A DNA stretch of 9,090 nt, taken from assembly GCA_012514045.1 (NCBI GenBank), contig JAAZBA010000329.1, positions 1 through 9,090 of the forward strand, read 5' to 3'. Below, in pieces: positions 1-5,805 of the stretch (within the stretch, counting starts at the first letter, position 1; the number at the start of each line of letters is the position of its first letter). Made by a program: the position numbers and the translations under genes. Source of the DNA: Clostridiales bacterium. Its GTDB lineage: Bacteria > Bacillota > Clostridia > Oscillospirales > QAMX01. The notes beneath the pieces were generated by a model that made no database searches, was not told the DNA's origin, and worked only from the letters and a program-made list of their open reading frames with translations.

Positions 1-675
1 GTTGTGCTCCGAGAATGTCAGAATCAATGAATCATCGTAAAAAATATAGACATTATCGTATGAATAATTTAGCATTGACTGATATCTGTCCGAAAGCTCA
101 CTACCAGAAATCAATACACCCAAGGTAGCGATTATATTACCCGATAAATTTCCCTCTGCAAATACGGGCATGGCAAATATGCAGTTTTGTTTGGAGTAAG
201 ATTTATACGGGATTACCGTAAAACCAGAAACCGTGGACAGCTTTTCATATAGGTTTTCGCTTTCATCATCAATATTATAGTACTTAGCAAATACTTCGAA
301 TGTATTTTTTGCTCCATTTTCGGCTTTATATACATCACGTTCGCCACGGTACATGAGAAAATATTCATCCGAAAAACTGTTAGTTCTTGAAAGGCTCACA
401 ATATTCTCCAAGAGCTCAACCTCGTGATATTTATGCGCTTTAACATATGACGGTTTGTAAACATTCTGTTTGCTTATAGAATATGCCGTTTTTGCGACAG
501 TTTCATGCTGTAATTCAAGATCGGTGGATATTGTTAGGAGACCGTTGATTATTGCATCCATCTGTACATTGTCAACGCTCGTTCTTCCCACATTGAGGAG
601 TATCACGCATATCAAAACCGCGATTATTACAATAATCGCCGGCATCAGTAATACTCTAATTTTATACCTGAACAT
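1..675 (-). CDS. Membrane-anchored sensory regulator, N-terminal part (AraC-type regulator or sensor kinase), cut by left edge
   Basis: I read this frame directly: it is open from ATG at 675 to base 1, giving 225 codons with no stop. A GAGGAG ribosome site precedes the ATG at good spacing. Residues about 7-28 are a hydrophobic membrane segment (VLLMPAIIVIIAVLICVILL), after a short positive start (MFRYKIR). The rest looks extracytoplasmic: a helical stretch, then a mixed alpha/beta region with EYFLMYRGERDVYK and FAMPVFAEG, the style of Cache-like sensor domains in clostridial and Paenibacillus membrane AraC regulators and sensor kinases. The DNA-binding or kinase part lies outside the window, so the two options cannot be separated. 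It follows a sugar-binding lipoprotein gene on the same strand, the usual place for a regulator that senses the transported sugar and controls that operon. Family type is inferred; the frame and membrane segment are seen. Confidence 0.75.
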   Translation of the reverse strand, partial: MFRYKIRVLLMPAIIVIIAVLICVILLNVGRTSVDNVQMDAIINGLLTISTDLELQHETVAKTAYSISKQNVYKPSYVKAHKYHEVELLENIVSLSRTNSFSDEYFLMYRGERDVYKAENGAKNTFEVFAKYYNIDDESENLYEKLSTVSGFTVIPYKSYSKQNCIFAMPVFAEGNLSGNIIATLGVLISGSELSDRYQSMLNYSYDNVYIFYDDSLILTFSEHN

Positions 676-741
676 TGAATCACTCCTCAATGGCTTTGGT
701 GGGGATAAAACACATATCCAACTAAATACGTACAACAACAC

Positions 742-775
742 CCCGGAGAGACTTATAAGCGGAAGTCTCTCCGGG
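742..775 (-). terminator. Rho-independent terminator after the solute-binding protein gene
   Basis: A perfect 13-bp stem (742-754 with 763-775) and an 8-base loop lie 47 bases beyond the stop of the solute-binding protein. On the minus strand the stem is followed by a T/G-rich tail (GTGTTGTTGT) rather than a pure T-run, so termination may be partial and leave some read-through into the regulator gene at 675. The stem would also form in plus-strand RNA, but no plus-strand gene precedes it. Confidence 0.75.
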
Positions 776-821
776 AGCCGTTATCTAAGTATCATTATTT
801 TAGCAAACTAAGAGTTCAAAA

Positions 822-2693
822 TCAACCCATACCCATATTTTTAAGGTATTCTTCGTATGTTTCTGTATAATTCTCGTATGCCTCTGCGTAGTAGCCTACC
901 AGCTCCTCAACACCGAGATCCTCGAGTTCCTGCTGGAATGTAGGAATCTCGCTGAGCGGACGTGTGCCTGTGATAAATTTGGCTTCCTCTGTTGCTGTAT
1001 AGGTACCTATAAGTGCACTGATATCACTGATGCGAACGCTCGTTTCTTCATCGAAGTAGAACGCACCAGTGGGAAGCGAAGGCGTCGCGTATTTCCCAAC
1101 GTTTTTGATAGATGTGTAACGGTAGTGGTCGTCACCGTTTGTAAGATCATATGGGACTTTTACCCATTCGCCTGTCTGAAGGTACCAGCAAATTGCAAAT
1201 GTTGTATAACCTTCAGCTACACGGTAGTTACCTTCAATACCCACGGATGGGTTGGCACCGAGGGACGTTGTCATGTTCGGATATGCTTCGTTCCAAGCAA
1301 CCTTACCGTCAAGATCACCGTAGTGAAGCTGATAATTGTCATCCATCACCCAGCCTTTTTCGAACATACCGTATGTTGCATCATCGGATTCCTTCGGACC
1401 ATATGTTACGTACGCGGCGAATTCATATGTAAATGTGTAGTCGGAAAGTCTCATAATTTCTGCGGCATATTCTGTCTCAGCATTTACTACCCAGTTGCCG
1501 AGCATTGTTGTGAAGCCTACACCATACTGCTGTGTTTTATTTTGCGCAGATGTAAGAGGTGTGATAGCTTCGAACTTATCCCAACCTTGCTGCATAAGCA
1601 CATACGGAGGAGCACCAACTAAGAGAGATGTTTCGCCCCCTTCCACAAGAGGCTTAAGAGCTGCGGAGTCAAGCGTGTAGTAGTCGGGATGAAGGATACC
1701 GTCTGTGTAGAATTGGTTCATCATCTCCAGATATGCTGCATAGTTTTCTTCTGCAGCGCTGTATACAACTTCGCCATCGAGCAGGTCAAGACCTTTGTTT
1801 CCAGCTACAAAACCGTAAGCATTGAGTAAAAACCTCTCTGTGATACCTCCCCAGTGCTTAGCGGAGCCACCGATAGGCATATTAGCTGCGCCTACGCCGT
1901 ATGGATCGTCTGCCTGGAACTGATAGAGAGCCGCAATTGCTTCGTCTATTGTTTTCGGCACTTCAAGACCCATTTTTGCAAGAGCTTCATAGTTCCAGTA
2001 GGACATGGACATATAAGCCGGGTTAGCGGCGGAGCTTATACGGGGAAGTGTGTAAATTGTGCCGGACGGCGTTGTCATAGCTACGAGCACATCGGGACGT
2101 TCTTTACATGCTGCCATAAAGTTCGGCATGAGTGTTTCGTTGATATACGGCGTCATATCAAGAAGCATACCCTGTATATCTCCATAGTTTACTACATCCG
2201 CGTTTGAGAATCCGAAGTAGTGCATAAGGTCGGGAAGGTCACCACTTGCGAGCATGAGGTTCTTCTGCTCAGAGATAGCATCCTGATGGATTGGATTGAG
2301 GTTGATTTTGATGCCGGACATTTCTTCGAAATGTTTGTATGTCCACCAATCTTCGTATGCTTTAGAGTAACGTGTACCAACATCGATCTCAACATTTCTG
2401 CCTTCTTCTACTACAGGCCACATGCTGTCCAAGTTGATGCCGGGATAGGGACTCTCTTCCTTAACTTCTTCTTTCTTTTCCTCTGTCTTTGTTTCCTCTT
2501 TCTTGGGTTCTTCTTTTTTAGTTTCTTCTTTCTTTGTCTCTTCTTTCTTTGTTTCTTCCTTCTTTTCCGTCGACGCGGAGCTGGAGGTTGCGGAGCTGTC
2601 AGGGTCCTCAGCCTTTTCGTCAGATGCACAGCCGGCCATTATGCCCAGCATCATAACGAGTGCCATAAGAAGCGCCAAAAGTTTTTTTGCCAT
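822..2693 (-). CDS. Extracellular solute-binding lipoprotein of a carbohydrate ABC importer (LplA/YtcQ-like)
   Basis: This 623-residue protein should capture an oligosaccharide outside the cell and hand it to the two permeases encoded upstream. Residues 1-22 are a lipoprotein signal: a Lys-containing start, a hydrophobic core and a lipobox ending in MAGC with Cys22 as the lipidation site. Residues about 23-42 are Ser/Asp-rich, and 43-80 are a KKEET-type tandem repeat forming a charged tether. The binding domain follows, with the family-typical YEDWWTYKHFEEMSGIKIN near residue 113 and aromatic-rich segments that suit sugar stacking. At 623 residues it is longer than the roughly 500-560 usual for LplA/YtcQ proteins, partly because of the tether. 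The ATG at 2693 has an AAAGGAAG ribosome site. It is the third gene of the importer operon and may also have its own promoter in the 249-bp upstream gap. Substrate unknown. Confidence 0.93.
   Translation of the reverse strand: MAKKLLALLMALVMMLGIMAGCASDEKAEDPDSSATSSSASTEKKEETKKEETKKEETKKEEPKKEETKTEEKKEEVKEESPYPGINLDSMWPVVEEGRNVEIDVGTRYSKAYEDWWTYKHFEEMSGIKINLNPIHQDAISEQKNLMLASGDLPDLMHYFGFSNADVVNYGDIQGMLLDMTPYINETLMPNFMAACKERPDVLVAMTTPSGTIYTLPRISSAANPAYMSMSYWNYEALAKMGLEVPKTIDEAIAALYQFQADDPYGVGAANMPIGGSAKHWGGITERFLLNAYGFVAGNKGLDLLDGEVVYSAAEENYAAYLEMMNQFYTDGILHPDYYTLDSAALKPLVEGGETSLLVGAPPYVLMQQGWDKFEAITPLTSAQNKTQQYGVGFTTMLGNWVVNAETEYAAEIMRLSDYTFTYEFAAYVTYGPKESDDATYGMFEKGWVMDDNYQLHYGDLDGKVAWNEAYPNMTTSLGANPSVGIEGNYRVAEGYTTFAICWYLQTGEWVKVPYDLTNGDDHYRYTSIKNVGKYATPSLPTGAFYFDEETSVRISDISALIGTYTATEEAKFITGTRPLSEIPTFQQELEDLGVEELVGYYAEAYENYTETYEEYLKNMGMG
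2454..2567 (-). repeat. In-gene tandem repeat coding a KKEET tether
   Basis: A run of degenerate 15-base units inside the solute-binding protein gene encodes residues about 43-80, in which the five-residue unit KKEET recurs, with variants KKEEP, KTEE and KKEEV. It lies between the lipidated Cys22 and the folded domain, so it is probably an extended cell-wall spacer. Repeat number could vary by slippage. Confidence 0.85.
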
Positions 2694-2760
2694 TTCTGTG
2701 TCTTCCTTTCATTTATTTTTTATATAAACTATTACATAAATTTAAGTCTACACGCGCTTA

Positions 2761-2778
2761 CGCAGCAGCTTTGCTGCG
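2761..2778 (-). other. Stem-loop in the leader of the solute-binding protein gene
   Basis: CGCAGCA at 2761-2767 pairs perfectly with TGCTGCG at 2772-2778 across a four-base loop. No T-run follows on the minus strand, so it does not look like a terminator. It sits between the second permease gene and the binding-protein gene, where stems often protect an mRNA end and raise the amount of binding protein over permease. That role is an inference from position. Confidence 0.5.
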
Positions 2779-2800
2779 CATGCGTATATGTTATCCGCAT

Positions 2801-2806
2801 ATTATA
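2801..2806 (-). promoter_or_regulatory. Possible internal promoter (-10) for the solute-binding protein gene
   Basis: On the minus strand there is a perfect TATAAT at 2806-2801. Read one register earlier, the same site gives TG-T-TATATA, an extended -10. No good -35 lies at 16-18 bases, so activity would rest on the extended -10 or on an activator. It is about 110 bases upstream of the ATG at 2693, in the only large gap within the importer operon. Confidence 0.4.
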
Positions 2807-2845
2807 TAACAGTCTATTACAAAAGGTGTGTTTCTGCGACAATAG

Positions 2846-2870
2846 CAAATCTGCTTTAAAAAGCAATTTG
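2846..2870. repeat. 25-bp imperfect inverted repeat in the permease/binding-protein gap
   Basis: CAAAT-C-TGCTTT at 2846-2857 mirrors AAAGCA-ATTTG at 2860-2870, with one unpaired base. It lies about 40 bases upstream of the possible -10 at 2801-2806 and has no T-tract on either side. It could be an operator or the 3'-end hairpin of the permease message; the sequence does not decide. Confidence 0.4.
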
Positions 2871-2942
2871 GTTAGATTGGGTTGCTGTTTAATTATTTTC
2901 TCTATCATAAAACTACAAATTATCGAATAAGAACGAACTATA

Positions 2943-3851
2943 TCATCCCTTAAGCGAGCCTATCATAACACCCTTTACGAAATATTTCTGCACAAAGGGA
3001 TATGCGACAAGCAACGGAGCTGATGCTATAAAAATAAGGGAATATTTCATGGTTTCCGCCATTTGTGCTTTACGCAGTGCATCCATCATCTGGTCACCTG
3101 AGATACTTCCGGAGGTTATTTCCTTTATCATGTCTTCGTTTAGGATGAGTATACGTCTCAGTACAAGCTGAAGCGGCGCCAGTTCTTCTTTTGTAGTATA
3201 AACAAGCGCGCTGAAGTAGGAGTTCCAGCGTGATACAGCGTAGAACAGCGTCATTACTGCGATGATTGACTTTGAAAGAGGCAGCGCTATCTGGAAAAAC
3301 ATCCGAAAGTTAGACGCACCGTCTATCCTTGCGCTCTCATAGATCTCCTCCGGTATAGAGGTCTGGAAGAATATCCTTGTTACGATCATATTGTACACAC
3401 TGAGACCTCCAGAGATTATAAGCACCCATGGTGTATTGACAAGACTAAGGTTTTTAAACAGCAAATATGTAGGCACAAGTCCGCCGCCAAAGTACATGGT
3501 AAACAGAAATATCCACGACAGCGCATTTCTGCCTACAAGCGTCTTTTTACTGAGCACATATGCAGCAGGTATTGTCAGAAATATATTAAATGCCGTGCCT
3601 AATACGGTGTAGAATATGGTATTTCTGTAGCCTATCCAGATCATGTCGCTTTTAAACACATTCTGGTATGCTTCAAGTGTTGGATCTACCGGCAGGATCC
3701 ATACTTTGCCTCCGCCCACGGCAAGCGGGTCGGAAAAGGATACAATAATAGTGAACCACAGGGGATAAAGCATTACCACGAGCACCAACAGCATAAATAT
3801 GATATTGAATATATCAAACACTTTATCCTGTACGCTTTTCATTTTCATCAT
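2943..3851 (-). CDS. Carbohydrate ABC importer permease, YtcP/LplC-like
   Basis: A 302-residue inner-membrane subunit of a CUT1-type sugar importer, close to the usual 290-300 residues. Hydrophobic membrane segments are visible, the first at about residues 12-38, and the N-terminus has the family-typical YPLWFTIIVSFSDP. The EAA loop that docks on the ATPase is at about 168-194 (EEIYESARIDGASNFRMFFQ, with Gly178). The C-terminus YPFVQKYFVKGVMIGSLKG is characteristic of this subfamily. The ATG at 3851 is followed at once by a second ATG, and the nearest GAGG is better spaced for that second one (3848), so the start is uncertain by one codon. It begins 15 bases after the LplB-like permease and the two should form a heterodimer. 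The binding protein for the pair is the next gene. Confidence 0.95.
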   Translation of the reverse strand: MMKMKSVQDKVFDIFNIIFMLLVLVVMLYPLWFTIIVSFSDPLAVGGGKVWILPVDPTLEAYQNVFKSDMIWIGYRNTIFYTVLGTAFNIFLTIPAAYVLSKKTLVGRNALSWIFLFTMYFGGGLVPTYLLFKNLSLVNTPWVLIISGGLSVYNMIVTRIFFQTSIPEEIYESARIDGASNFRMFFQIALPLSKSIIAVMTLFYAVSRWNSYFSALVYTTKEELAPLQLVLRRILILNEDMIKEITSGSISGDQMMDALRKAQMAETMKYSLIFIASAPLLVAYPFVQKYFVKGVMIGSLKG

Positions 3852-3866
3852 AATCCTCGTCCCCCT

Positions 3867-4820
3867 TTACCAAAGACTAACGTCCGAAACACGCCTTGCA
3901 ATTGTGTTTACCGTCAGTATGAACAGTACATTAATAATAGTATTGAACAAACTTATGGCCGACGAATAGCTAAATTGTCCGCCGACGAGACCTATTTCAT
4001 AGACGTATGTGGAAATTACCTGTGAAGCGTCACTGTTCAGGTTATTTTGCAGCAGGTAGACCTTCTCAAATCCAACGGAAAGCACGCTGCCGCAGCTGAG
4101 GATGAGCATTATAATGATTGTCGGCAGAATCGCAGGTATATTTACGTGGCGGATTACTTGGAATCTGGATGCGCCGTCGATACGTGCAGCCTCCACAAGT
4201 TCAGGTGATACGTTCGAAAGCACCGCAAGGTAGATGATTGTACCCCAGCCTACTCCTTGCCATACGCCAGACCATACATAGATATCATTGAAGTATTCCG
4301 GCTTTGCCAAGAAGTCTATTCTTGTTCCGCCTAATATCTCTATTACATTGTTGATAATACCCGTGCCGCGGTTGAAAAAAAGTTTGATCATACCGCATAG
4401 CACAACGGTAGAAATAAAGTGCGGAGCGTATGTGATCATCTGTACTGTCTTTTTAAATTTCGCATTATCAAGCTCATTTATAAGCAGTGATAGGATTACA
4501 GCACATGGGAATGTAGCAAGGGAATAGAGACTTATGGAAAGTGTATTTTTAATGATCTTCCAAAACGCAGGATATGACAGAAAACGTGCAAAGTGCTTGA
4601 ATCCAACCCATTCACTTCCCCAGATACCATCCTTTGCGCGGTAATCCTTGAATGCGATCTGTATACCGTACATAGGAGCATAAGCGAATATAATGAGATA
4701 TACAAGTGCCGGCAGTATCAAGACGTAAAGCTGCCAGTCCGACAGCGCACGTTTGAGCGTTTTCTTGAAGTTTGTATTTGATCCTATTTTTCTTCTGGCA
4801 ACCGTATTGCCTTTATTCAT
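3867..4820 (-). CDS. Carbohydrate ABC importer permease, LplB-like
   Basis: A 317-residue membrane subunit of the sugar importer and first gene of the operon. The basic cytoplasmic N-terminus is followed by a first membrane segment at about 31-50 (LYVLILPALVYLIIFAYAPM) and the LplB signature YGIQIAFKDY at 51-60. The EAA loop is at about 207-233 (ELVEAARIDGASRFQVIRHV, with Gly216). GFEKVYLLQN at 250-259 and STYVYEIGL at 270-278 are also typical. I chose ATG at 4820 because TGAGGT lies five bases upstream. The frame is open to a TTG at 4847, but that adds nine residues spanning the ribosome site and has none of its own. The partner permease follows after 15 bases. Expression should come from the promoter at 4868-4896. 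Confidence 0.95.
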   Translation of the reverse strand: MNKGNTVARRKIGSNTNFKKTLKRALSDWQLYVLILPALVYLIIFAYAPMYGIQIAFKDYRAKDGIWGSEWVGFKHFARFLSYPAFWKIIKNTLSISLYSLATFPCAVILSLLINELDNAKFKKTVQMITYAPHFISTVVLCGMIKLFFNRGTGIINNVIEILGGTRIDFLAKPEYFNDIYVWSGVWQGVGWGTIIYLAVLSNVSPELVEAARIDGASRFQVIRHVNIPAILPTIIIMLILSCGSVLSVGFEKVYLLQNNLNSDASQVISTYVYEIGLVGGQFSYSSAISLFNTIINVLFILTVNTIARRVSDVSLW

Positions 4821-4867
4821 AAAGACCTCAACACCTTTCAGTTTCAATGTTTTATGCTTATATCATT

Positions 4868-4896
4868 ATTTTATCAATATTTGAGCTTAATGTAAA
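4868..4896 (-). promoter_or_regulatory. Sigma-A promoter of the sugar importer operon
   Basis: On the minus strand -35 TTTACA (4896-4891), a 17-base spacer and -10 TAAAAT (4873-4868) are seen, with TG one base before the -10 (extended -10). The start of transcription should be near 4861, giving a leader of about 40 bases before ATG 4820. Confidence 0.75.
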
Positions 4897-4900
4897 CAAC

Positions 4901-4963
4901 GCAAACAGGAAACCGACACTGCAAAAGGGAATTTATATGCAAAACTACATGCATATTCGCAAA
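4901..4963 (-). promoter_or_regulatory. Four phased GCAAA motifs upstream of the importer promoter; candidate activator site
   Basis: On the plus strand GCAAA starts at 4901, 4921, 4939 and 4959, so the intervals are 20, 18 and 20 bases, about two helical turns. The copy nearest the promoter ends the array five bases upstream of the -35 box. A 7-bp inverted repeat (ATATGCA 4935-4941 with TGCATAT 4950-4956) overlaps the third copy. Same-face direct repeats next to a -35 suit an AraC-family activator, which would match the regulator at 1-675 if that is AraC-type. The motifs are seen; the regulator link is inferred. Confidence 0.4.
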
Positions 4964-5043
4964 TACTGTTAATATTTTCTGAATCTGTAGTCAGTTTTTT
5001 GATAGATATTTGAATTGAAAAAATAATTGTAAAAAATGAGTTT

Positions 5044-5325
5044 CTAATTCCATTCCCCTCTAGACCTTGCAATCTCTCGTTCATGAATGAGAAGCTTTTC
5101 GACGAATTCGTTGAGCATGTTATTAGTCAGCAATTTAAAATTTCGATACCTGTCAATCAAAGCAATATTATCGACAGATTCATCCGACATGAGGATGAGG
5201 ATATCGTAATCTATATTCCTCCGTATCATCTTTTCTGAATATTCATCAAGAGAATTCCTAGTCTTATCTGATTGATATGATGGGTATTTATTTAATTCAG
5301 TAGTATTTATTTCTTCGCTTGTCAA
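5044..5325 (-). pseudogene. C-terminal remnant of a serine recombinase (DUF4368-type tail)
   Basis: The frame has 93 codons from a TTG with no convincing ribosome site, and a TAG lies two codons upstream, so it is probably not an intact gene. Residues about 48-85 read DESVDNIALIDRYR, then LLTNNMLNEFVEKLLIHERE. This closely resembles the end of large serine recombinases of Firmicute mobile elements, where a pattern like 'LTP.MLNELIDKIVVHERE' precedes a final beta strand. The usual strand is missing: the frame stops at GRGEWN-like residues, and what follows the stop reads KLIFYNYFFN, which may be its decayed rest. The catalytic resolvase domain and zinc ribbon are absent. The assignment is from memory of the family, without a search; a small unknown protein is the alternative. 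Confidence 0.5.
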
Positions 5326-5338
5326 TATCTATCCATAG

Positions 5339-5525
5339 CTAAGGCTTTTTGGTACCACCGGCATTGCGGAGGTTTTCGTTATACAACAAATATTGCTCAA
5401 AATAATTCTAGTATCTTGAACACTTCTGCATTTATTTCGTTTGTATTCTGATAACATTGCTTATTGACGGCATGCCCTTGATTTGTAAGGATTATTCTAT
5501 TTCCCTTACGGTTGCTCGCATTCAC
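5339..5525 (-). pseudogene. Frameshifted C-terminal remnant of a MarR-family regulator
   Basis: From about 5525 the minus strand reads VNASNRKGNRIILTNQGHAV and continues through NEINAEVFKILEL to a stop at 5397. The first part resembles the wing of MarR winged-helix proteins (D-R-R-G-x-x-I-x-L-T-x-x-G) and the rest the following dimerisation helix. Just before the stop, a one-base shift at the TTTT near 5403 opens a frame that reads FEQYLLYNENLRNAGGTKKP and ends at TAG 5339, a plausible MarR C-terminus. The N-terminal helices and recognition helix are missing; a terminator hairpin occupies the DNA where they would be coded. It lies next to the recombinase tail on the same strand, so this stretch looks like residue of deletions. 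The family call is by eye. Confidence 0.42.
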
Positions 5526-5528
5526 ATA

Positions 5529-5562
5529 AAAAAAGAGAGTAACGATCGTTGCTCTCTTTTTT
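5529..5562. terminator. Bidirectional Rho-independent terminator
   Basis: AAAAAAGAGAG at 5529-5539 pairs with CTCTCTTTTTT at 5552-5562. The stem continues through a T-G wobble and AACG/CGTT, leaving a very tight loop. With A-run and T-run on both sides it can act in either direction. There is no intact gene immediately before it on either strand, so its original gene was probably lost. It now insulates the Gfo/Idh gene from the minus-strand debris. Confidence 0.8.
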
Positions 5563-5729
5563 ATTATTCTTCGAGACAAATTCCGCTTGTTGGCAGCAGA
5601 TTATGCGCACTATACATACAAGGTATAACCTCAAAAAATCTATTGACAAATCAGCTATTCGCTAAAACGTTCAGAATGTTCGATATTATGACCGATTTGC
5701 GTTTTTTCTCCTGTTTTTTCGGGAATTAG
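5563..5729. other. Intergenic stretch without a recognised gene
   Basis: I see no credible coding here. Two small repeats are present: TTGACAAAT at 5643-5651 recurs at 5730-5738, where it is the -35 of the promoter, and GTTTTTTC occurs at 5701-5708 and 5713-5720. The first TTGACA has no matching -10 at 17 bases. Confidence 0.5.
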
Positions 5730-5758
5730 TTGACAAATTCCGCCATTAAAGCTATAAT
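5730..5758 (+). promoter_or_regulatory. Consensus sigma-A promoter of the Gfo/Idh gene
   Basis: TTGACA at 5730-5735, a 17-base spacer and TATAAT at 5753-5758 match the consensus at all twelve positions. Transcription should start near 5765, leaving a leader of about 40 bases. The ribosome site AAGGGG at 5791-5796 is nine bases before the ATG at 5806. Confidence 0.88.
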
Positions 5759-5805
5759 GAAGCCACGTTCAATGTTTCTTATTTTACGAAAGGGGAATAA
5801 TTATT

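Noticed and set aside
470..811. Plus-strand open frame opposite the regulator start and terminator
   Set aside because: It reads through the terminator hairpin and is antisense to a convincing minus-strand gene with a membrane segment and ribosome site.
2454..2567. CRISPR-like or noncoding tandem repeat
   Set aside because: The 15-base units are in frame and encode a coherent Lys/Glu tether; there are no spacers.
2220..2930. Long plus-strand open frame opposite the binding-protein gene
   Set aside because: It runs antisense to the KKEET repeat and signal region, giving low-complexity Phe/Leu/Cys runs, and has no ribosome site.
4821..4847. TTG start at 4847 for the LplB-like permease
   Set aside because: It would place the good TGAGGT ribosome site inside the coding region and lacks its own; ATG at 4820 is better.
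4887..5084. 65-codon minus-strand frame upstream of the importer promoter
   Set aside because: It overlaps the recombinase tail in another frame and covers the phased GCAAA motifs and part of the promoter, with no recognisable domain.
5354..5375. Possible hairpin ACC-A-CCG/CGG-A-GGT followed by TTTT
   Set aside because: It has a mismatch in the stem and lies within the frameshifted MarR tail, so it is more likely remnant coding sequence than a terminator.
5457..5729. 90-codon plus-strand frame across the terminator hairpin
   Set aside because: It translates through the bidirectional terminator and opposite the MarR remnant, has no ribosome site and resembles no family.
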